Shown: positions 56,100 to 64,000 of the stretch, one piece after another | How the letters are laid out: the number at the start of each line of letters is the position of its first letter | Position numbering within the stretch: the first letter of the stretch is position 1 | Assembly: GCF_029784155.1 (NCBI RefSeq) | Contig: NC_073691.1 | Location: 56,840,217-56,904,216, forward strand | DNA: 64,000 nt | Source: Uranotaenia lowii | Taxonomy: Eukaryota; Arthropoda; Insecta; Diptera; Culicidae | Direction of reading: 5' to 3' | Made by a program: the position numbers and the translations under genes | Notes under the pieces: generated by a model | What the model saw: only the letters and a program-made list of their open reading frames with translations | Told to the model about the DNA's origin: nothing | Database searches by the model: none

Positions 56100-59000
56100 T
56101 CTATTATATAAAATTCTCTTGTAACGGTGTTTGTAGTACTACTCCTCCGAAATTACCCAAACGATTCAAATGAAATAATTTTTAGAATATTCTGTAGGCA
56201 TGCGAATCGGTTTATATCGAATAAAAATAACAGAAAGTTGCATCAATTGTCCGTAATAATTAAATTTGTAGTTTTTTGAATGAAATTAAAGTCATGACAT
56301 CCATTTTTAGAGATTTTCTTTACTTTGGGCGCCGAGCGATTTGTTTTTCGTCTCCATGGTCGTCCAAGGCGTCGCAAGCAAACGTCGAGAGAGGATAGTA
56401 ACCTTGCATAGCATACTGATTAGTTCAAATATTTGGGCGCGCATTTCTAAACCAAGCATAATTTCAATACATGTGGTAACGATATGAAGCCTGGATGTGT
56501 TTTTTTCTTCTTGATTCCTACATCATTTGTACAGCACATGGTAATTAGTGACGCCTTGATGTGACCCCGATTGATATTTTACCGATCAAATCTAAACGAT
56601 TTAAACTATTTAAAAAAATAAAACCATTTTGAGTTCGTGTTAATTAAAGATGGAATTGTTCTATGAAATATATGAATTTAGTAATGATGCATATGAAATA
56701 ATGGTTTGACTCTTTGCGGACATTTGAAAAAAAAAATGAAGAGATTTACCTAATATTTTTACAGTCCAATACGCCTAGAAACATTTTTCGAATATGTACA
56801 AATGTGCTTAACGGAAGATGTTTAAAGCGCCTTTAAATTAACAGAACATCAACAAAATCCGTTGAAAATAAACAGACACATGAACTGAACAAGAGCCTGT
56901 CCTTTAAAATGGGGTATCTAGGATTGATGTTTAATTAAAGGCCGAATTCAAAGAACTTTTTGTTTTTTTCCAAGCGAAAGTGAAAGTTATCACTAAAACA
57001 AGAAAAAAAATTAATTGAAAGGTACACTAGAGCAAGTGTAAACATTCAACATTTACAAAAATGTATACATTATTTCTTCATTCATAAATGGTTGGGCCCT
57101 AATAAACAATCTGACTAAATTAACTCATCTTTTTTCAAATCATTCACCGAAAAACTGTTTACAGAATCACTGTTTGTTTACACAGAATTCAAGTACGTAC
57201 TTATCATAATCGTGTGTTTTGTTTAACATATTTTGGCTACATAGAAGAGACTTTAGATCCGCTTTTTTGTTGGAATGTTTTTTTGTAATTGATATTCCAG
57301 AAGCATATTTTTTTGATAGCTGAAGCAGATTTTTTTTGATAAGTTTTTCTAATGACCGGAGAGTGTTGAAAATGATCTTAACTCATGTGCTCATACGGTG
57401 AAACAAAATGCAACGCGCCGTTTAGCCATGAAACATATACCTTTTTAGATTTTTTTTCTCCAAAATGATCAGAAAGGGTATCCCGAGTGTTAAATCTGCA
57501 GCAGATATTCAAAATAATTAAATATGTCTTTGTAAATGATGGTCTTATGGTAAAACAGTATTCAATGAAATTAGAGTACAAAGCATTATTTTATTCTGGA
57601 AAAAAACTGCAGATATATAAATGAAAGTTGAAAAAAAAACAAACATGAACATTTTAAAGTCTTTGCACTGACGCATCTTAAAAAGAGCAATGTGTTTTCA
57701 GTTGCATCCATAAATTGGACAAATGTATACTTAGACTAGCAGACCCGGTAAACTTCGTCTTACCATGTTAAACTTGGCGTCAATTTAATATTTTTTTTTT
57801 CGCTGTTTGACTTAAAAACAACATCAAGTCTTGAGTTGTTAATCGTATCGCTTTCTTGAACATGTCCTAGTTTTTTAATATATCCATCTTTTCCGTTTGC
57901 TCGAATTGTCCCGCTCAATTATATCGGAATCAAATCTAGGAATTTTAAATCAATTCCACGGGTCTTTTCATAAATTATTAAAAAAATCTCTCCTATCAAT
58001 TTTACATGCATATTACATGAATCCTTTACGTTTACTTTTCTTTGATTCGGATGCTTTGAATATTGGCGAATGAAATCAGGTAACAGCTTCCCGTTGCAAA
58101 TTCGATTTTTTCAGCACTCAACGCGTTGCAACGTTACCATCAAACTTGGCAAGCCTCTTGCTTAAAAAAAATCTACTCTTTATAACTTGTTCCATAAATA
58201 ACATTTGTGATTATATCTATGTTTTAATTATTGTATACCATTTAGTTGATTTTCTCCGCTTTGCTCGAGTTCACTTCAAGCTTTATATCGAAATCAAAAG
58301 TTTCTCATTTATTGGAATTCATTGCATATGAAACTTTATGGAAGAAGAATTTTTAATATCGGGGCAATTTATGGAGTTTTGCCCAATATTCTGCCTAGCG
58401 CAGCACTTTAAGCTCCCGAGTAGCTTTTGATGGTATATTTTTTTAGAACTGAAGAAATAAAAACATTAGATAAGATTTTTTACAAACCATTTTCAAGCAG
58501 CTTCACTTTCCTCGCCTTTGGAAGCAGTGGTTTTTTATTTCCATATTTTCATCAAAATCATGTTGAAAAAAAAAAGTTCGCCCTTTTTTTTATTTGTTCG
58601 AGCAAATCATGCAAATTAAATCAAGAAGACTTTATTTATTGGGTTAATGTTCAAAGGAATTTAATTTGGTTTTGAAAGGAGAAAATTCATGTTTAATTTT
58701 TTTGTTATTCAACCGTATTAAAGCATTTTTATTTTCATTTTTTCCTTAAAGACATACCTGCCAATTTAAACCATTGTTGTCTGATTTAAAATTTTTCTAA
58801 ACAGTGTTGAATGTGATTTGCGATTCTATTTAAGATTATGTGATATTTTCAAGATTCAATAACATTTAATTGGAATGCAGGTTTTGAAAAATTAAATACA
58901 TAAAAAAGAACTAATCTTTTAAGGCTACGATCATTTCATTCTTTTTTCTGAAAATTTTCATGTACATTTACCTCGAAATTTACCTCGACATTTAAAAATT

Positions 59001-61383
59001 TTAAATATCCGCTTCAAATTTAACACTCGGGATACCCTATCTGACTATTTTAGAGAAAAATTGGTATATGTTTCATGGCTAAAAGGCGTGTTGCCACTTG
59101 TTTCACCGTGTGAAATGACAGGAGTTAATATTATTTTCAACACTTTTAGGTCATAATAAAAACTTATCAAAAAAAAAATTCTACTTCTGCTATCAAAAAA
59201 ATTATGCTTCTGGAAAATCAATCACAAAAAAAATTTACAACAAACAATCGGATATAAAGTCTCTTCTATGTAGTCAAAATTCGTTAAACAAAAACACACA
59301 TTTATGTTAAGTACGTACTTGAATTCTGTGTAAACAAACAGGGAACCTGTAAACAGTTTTTTGGTGAACGATTTAAAAAAAAAGTTAAGTTTATTTAGTC
59401 AGATTGTGTATTTGGGCCCAACCATTTATAAATTAAGAAACCATGCATACATTTTTTTGTAAATGTAATGTAAATGTTGAACGTTTGCAATTCTTTACAT
59501 TCGGCCTTTAAATGAACATCAATCCTATATAATCTATGTTAAAGGACAGGTTCTTGTTCAGTTCATGTGTTTGTTCATTTGCAACGGATTTTGTGGTTGT
59601 TCTATAAAATTAAAGGCGCTTGATACAACTTCTGTGAAGCACATTTGTACATGTTCGAAAAATATTTCTAGTGAATTGGATTATAAACCAAATCTTTCCA
59701 TTTTTCTTTTTTCAAATGTCCGCAAAGAGTCATACCATTATTTCATACGCATCAGAACTAAATTCATATTATTCAGACAACAATTCCTTCTTTAAATAAC
59801 ACGAATTAAAGTTTAAATTTTTTCATATCGTTTAAATGGTTTTGATTTGATCGGCAAAATATCAATCTGGATCAAATGTAAGCGTCATTCTTTACTGTGT
59901 GCTGTACAAATGATCTAGGAATCAAGAAGAAAAAACACATCTAGGCTTCATATGCCCACCACATGCATTGAAATTATACTTGGTTGAGAAATGCGCGCCC
60001 AAATATTCTCACTAAACAGTATGCTATGCCATAGTTACTAACCTCCTACGACGCTTGCTCGCGACGCCTCGACCATGGAGACGAAAAACAAACCGCCCGG
60101 CGCCGAAAAGAAAGAAAATCTCGATAAAATTGAAGGCCATGACTTTAATTTGATTCAATTTATTACAAATTTAATGATTACGGACAATTGATGCGACTTT
60201 TTGTTGTTTTTGTTCGATATAAACCGATTCGCATGCCCACAGAATATTCAAAAAATAATTTCATTTGAATCGGTTGGATCATTTCGGAGGAGTAGTACTA
60301 CAAACACCGTTACAAGAGAATTTTATATAATAGATATATATTTTTTGAAAGAATATGAATGTTGAACTGTGATGATATCCGTTTGCACTAGCCCCGATGT
60401 TTCTTTATTTAATATTACAATTTGTAATAAAAAAAAAGACACTTAAATGTTTTTTAAGGTTTCGAGGTATATTTACATAAAAAATCTGCCTTAACAGAAT
60501 AGTTCTTTTCAATCTTTTTAATTTTTTAAAACCTGCATTCCAATTAAATGATATTGAATCTTGAAAATACCACATAATCTTAAATGAAATCGCAGATCAC
60601 CTCCAACACTGTTCAGGAAATTTTTGAATCAGAACACGCCAATACTTCAGTAAGAATCTTTGGTTTGAATTGTCAGACATGTCCTTTAGGATGAAAAGAA
60701 AAAAAATGCTGTAATTAGGTTGAATAACAAAAAATCTAAACATATTTTTTCCTCCTTTCAAAACCAATCGTTTTCATGACTGATTGGGTTAATGATCAAA
60801 GGAATTTAATTTGCACATTTTTCTCGAACAAATAAAAAAACGATGATATTTTTGACATGATTTCGATGTAAATATGGATATTAATTACCACTGCTTCCAA
60901 AAGTGAGGATAGTGAACAAAAAGTTGCTTGAAAATGGTTAGTAAAAAATCTTCTCTGATGTGTTTTTATTTCTTCAGTTCTAAAATATATATGTACCATA
61001 CAAAGCTACTAGGGTGCTGAAAGTGCTGCGTTTGGCAGAATATTGGGCAAATACTCCCGATCTTCATAATTCTTTTTCCATAAAGTTTCATTCACAATAA
61101 ATTCCAATTAATGAGAAAGTTTTGATTTCGATTTAAACCTTAATGGGAACTTGAGCATTGCGGAATAAGTAAACAAATGGTAATGAATGAAATGAAATGA
61201 AACATAAATATTACCAGCATATAATTCGATAGAGTTAAGTGGGAAAATTCGAGTTAACGGAAAGGAGGGAAATGTAAAAAAAGACTAGGACATGTTCACA
61301 AAATTTTTAAAATTAATCAACGAAAAAAAGGAAAAGGGACGCCAAGTTTAACATGGTAGGACGAAGTTTACCGGGCCTGCTAG
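56100..61383 (+). mobile_element. Helitron-like non-autonomous element H1, split by a reverse copy of itself
   Basis: It starts TCTATTATATAAAATTCTC (56100) after an A and ends GGGCCTGCTAG (61383) before a T, the canonical Helitron pattern of 5' TC, 3' CTRR and insertion between A and T. The host element is about 2.69 kb once H2 (57736-60334) is removed. Both parts match H2 in inverted orientation, and the composite order is what reverse self-nesting predicts. No Rep/helicase frame exists in either copy, so they depend on an autonomous relative elsewhere. Confidence 0.82.
57736..60334 (-). mobile_element. Helitron-like non-autonomous element H2, nested in H1
   Basis: Minus-strand copy of 2599 bp: 5' TCTATTATATAAAATTCTC at 60334 downward, 3' GGGTCTGCTAG ending at 57736. 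The host bases on either side are A (57735) and T (60335), the expected A/T target. It is the full-length partner that shows what H1 looked like. AT-rich and non-coding (frames of 60-80 codons are scattered and without domains). Confidence 0.85.
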
Positions 61384-61405
61384 TCTATATATATAAAAAT
61401 GAATT

Positions 61406-61470
<65 letters not shown>

Positions 61471-63203
61471 TCCCTATAGACTCGAAAACTACTGGACTGA
61501 TTTCTGTGAAACTTGACAGGTGGGGGTGTTGGAGGCAGGGGAAGGTTTCTATTGTGGTTTGAGACCCCTCCCTCTCTCATGAAGGTGGGGAGGGGCCTCC
61601 CAAACAAATAACAATAGTTTGCATAACTCGAGAACCCATCAAGCAAATGGTATCAAATTTGGCATGGGTAGATACTTGGGTATGAGGAATATTTCAAAGA
61701 ATATTTGGTACCCCTCCCTTCTTCTAGTGGGGAGATAGGAAGGGGGGATGGGTCCTACCTTACAATTTTTTACATAAATTGAGAACTTATCAAGCTAATG
61801 CAACCAAATTTGGCATTGGAGGGTAGTGGAATACGAGGAATTGTTCTATGATATGATGAGATACAGGAGGGAGGGGGGCGTTTAATCCCTTTTATTGCAT
61901 AACTTGAAAACTATTCGAGCAAATGAAATCAAATTTGGCTTGGAAGGGTATTTGAGTACGATGGATAGTTATATGAACATTTGGTTCCCCCTCCTTCCAA
62001 TGTGGATATAGAAAGTGGGGAGGGGGCTCCTATACAATTTTTAGCATAATTGGAAAGCTAAACAAACAAATTGAACCAAATTTGGTGTGATTTGATCTTG
62101 ATTCCCTCCTTCCAGGGGCTCCGTTACTAATTTTATAGCATATCTCGGCGACTAATAAAGCAAACGAAACCGAATTTGGCATGAGAGGGTATTAGAGCAC
62201 AAGAAATGTTTTTTTTTCGGTAGTTTAGCACCCCTCCCTCTATTCAGTGGAGCGATAAAAAGCGGGAAGCGGGTCACTCATACATTTTTTTTAATATTTC
62301 GATAAATAATCGAGAAAATGGAATCAAATTTGCATGGGAGCGTATTTGTGTACGGACAATATTTCTTCGATGTTTTGAGAAACCTTTGTCTTGCCAGAGG
62401 GGAGATATAAAGTGGGAAAAAAATTCACCCATTTTAAATTACTTAAGACCTTATCGAGAAAGGAGCAATATATGACATGGAATAGTATTTGTATACAAGA
62501 AGTGTTTTTTCTAATGTTATGAGACCCCTTTCCTTCTATCAGGGATATAGGAATGGAGGAGGGAGTCACTCTCACAATTTGTATAATAATTCGAGAACGA
62601 ACAGGCAAAATAAGTGTCCTGTGACGTTATTTTGTTACAAAAAAAGTGTATATGATAGTTTTAGACACTCTCCACATTAAATAAGGACAGTGAAGATTCT
62701 AGAGCCAAAGAAATATAAGTGACAAAATGGTCGATTTTGATTTAATGATGCCAAAGGATTATTCATATTTCAAACTTCATTTGATGATTTTTTCGGATTT
62801 TTGAAATTTTTACATACATTTATATTTGATAGAAGAATACAAATTATCGGACAATATATGGAAAATTGCCAAACACATCAATTTAAAGACGCGTTTTCAC
62901 TATACAAGATTTTATGCACGCATACCCCTTTGGCTCCAAGGGCCTCATATATAATTTTTTTTGCTTAAGTTATAAACTTATGAAGCAAAAAAATCCAGAG
63001 TCATAAAAAGGATGAAAACACGGATTAAAAGAAATAATTACGATTCCAGATTAAAAAAAGTTGGAAATTTATTTTGAAAAAAACATTTCAATCATTTTGA
63101 AATTGAATTTAAAATTTCATGCAAATACATAAAAAGTTAAATAACTAGAACCACAAATTTTAATAAATTCGGAAGGGGTAGCAAAGCACACCGGGTCAGC
63201 TAG
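61384..63203 (+). mobile_element. Helitron-like non-autonomous element H3 with internal tandem units
   Basis: It starts TCTATATATATAAAAATG directly after the CTAG end of H1 and ends GGGTCAGCTAG at 63203 before T. A (CTGT)16 tract lies at 61407-61470. The body is eight to nine diverged units of 100-165 bp, each with 'cataactcgagaac', 'aatttggcatgg' and 'cccctccct'. This layout, with a GTCT-type microsatellite near one end, is like the mini-me/DINE-1 elements of Diptera. The truncated relative is at 32566. No coding capacity. Confidence 0.82.
61407..61470. repeat. (CTGT)16 microsatellite in H3
   Basis: Sixteen uninterrupted CTGT units just inside the H3 5' end. The counterpart in the 32566 element has about four. 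Confidence 0.97.
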
Positions 63204-63656
63204 TTACCAATAAAATAAACAAAGTTTCAATGATCATAGTCACATTTTTGTCATTCTTAACCATCATTTATGATAGAAAATTCTCTACCAAGCTGTGCAC
63301 AGTGGTCTAACTGGGCCTAAGTGGACCTTTTTTCCTAATGCTTTTGTGTTTCATTTCAGCTGTTAGATGATTAGATGTCTTCAGAACATTTGCTAGTTAG
63401 ACCGTTCTCTATATCGTGAAAGTACCAAAAATTAGTCACAGCCTACTGCGGTAGAAATAAATACACTTACGTTTTTGTCAGAGGAGATAGAGGCAAAATA
63501 TATTCTACAAAGTTGTAGATATCATCAAAATCTGAAACTTTGCTCAAATAATACGAGCTCTATCTCTATTCAGTGCAGAGTTATAAAGCTTACTAGCTTA
63601 CTATAAAACATACTTTGAATTTGTTTTTATACTTTACTATTGATAGTTTTGAAATA

Positions 63657-63834
63657 ATAATAATATGATTTTTTTTTTGTTTCGATTATAGTCGTTTTAC
63701 CATCTTTATGGCATTCGCGACTTTATCAACGTTACAGTTGGTGGATCGTCATTGAAAAACTTATCCGGACATCTGCTCAGGAGGCAACAGACTTGCCAAC
63801 TGAGCTATATCACAAGCCCACATAATAATATGAT
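63657..63834 (-). mobile_element. tRNA-headed SINE with perfect 13-bp target-site duplication
   Basis: The SINE occupies about 63670-63821 (152 bp) on the minus strand. ATAATAATATGAT flanks it at 63657-63669 and 63822-63834. It begins GTGGGCTTGTGATATAGCTC with a perfect A box (TAGCTCAGTTGG), lacks an obvious B box, continues with a non-tRNA body and ends CGAAAC plus a poly-A tract (T run from 63670). The layout resembles mosquito tRNA-SINEs of the Feilai kind, though I cannot confirm the family. The perfect duplication suggests a recent insertion. Confidence 0.85.
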
Positions 63835-64000
63835 GTTCGCATCATTTATTGAGACACTCAATACGCACATTTTGAACTAGATTTTAAGACTCCTTTTGAA
63901 GACCTTTCCTTCCGAAGTTATCAAAATTTCAAGTTTAAATTTTCATTAACTTTGCGAACTTCTAGGGCATGGCGGTCCAAATTTCAGCAAAGGGATTTGT

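Noticed and set aside
56100..61383. Large inverted duplication (segmental palindrome)
   Set aside because: The A-B-A'-B' order does not fit a simple palindrome; TC...CTAG ends and the A/T target explain it as nested transposition.
61353..61646. Overlapping frames encoding CLSV and TDRQ repeats
   Set aside because: They are translations of the (CTGT)16 tract in the Helitron-like element.

Overview
This window looks like a repeat-dense, AT-rich intergenic region from an insect, most likely a mosquito (Culicidae) or another lower dipteran. The pointers are indirect: a mariner relative with DD37E catalytic spacing (the ITmD37E type described from mosquitoes), I-, Jockey- and CR1-type non-LTR retrotransposons, BEL/Pao and copia remnants, a tRNA-headed SINE, and Helitron-like elements carrying a (CTGT)n tract near the 5' end. 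I found no convincing host protein-coding gene, rRNA or intact tRNA. Nearly everything recognisable is transposable-element DNA or satellite.

Layout. 0-6 kb: a short transposon copy (311-639), a TA-flanked inverted-repeat element (817-1864), a tRNA-like stretch and a decayed BEL/Pao polyprotein (about 2446-5324) split by a 547-bp hAT-like insertion. 5.9-10.3 kb: a young I-type retrotransposon with an undamaged ORF2 and 15-bp target duplications. 10.3-16.6 kb: AT-rich DNA with a 70-80 bp tandem satellite, a second copy of the short transposon and 1.1 kb of degenerate GGATTCA-like repeats. 16.6-26.9 kb: a three-level nest in which an ITmD37E element is split by an unidentified inverted-repeat element with 8-bp flanking repeats; that element in turn contains a CR1/L2-like retrotransposon (about 19.1-24.7 kb). 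27-34 kb: the third short transposon copy, a copia 3' end with a short LTR, a nearly complete ITmD37E element and a truncated Helitron-like element. 34-38 kb: no gene recognised, partly GC-richer. 38-54 kb: two Jockey-type remnants (one split by a TA-flanked element), further satellite arrays, a deleted DD37E element and a second hAT-like element. 55.7-63.8 kb: a tRNA-like repeat, a (CTGTTA)n array, three Helitron-like elements (one inserted in reverse inside another, a third directly abutting) and a SINE with perfect 13-bp target duplications.

There is no operon-like cooperation among genes. The information is the insertion history, which can be read to the base at several junctions. The strongest observations are the Helitron-in-Helitron nest with canonical TC...CTAG ends, the 8.7-kb inverted-repeat element of unknown family, and a short transposon family with 7-8 bp target duplications at all three copies.
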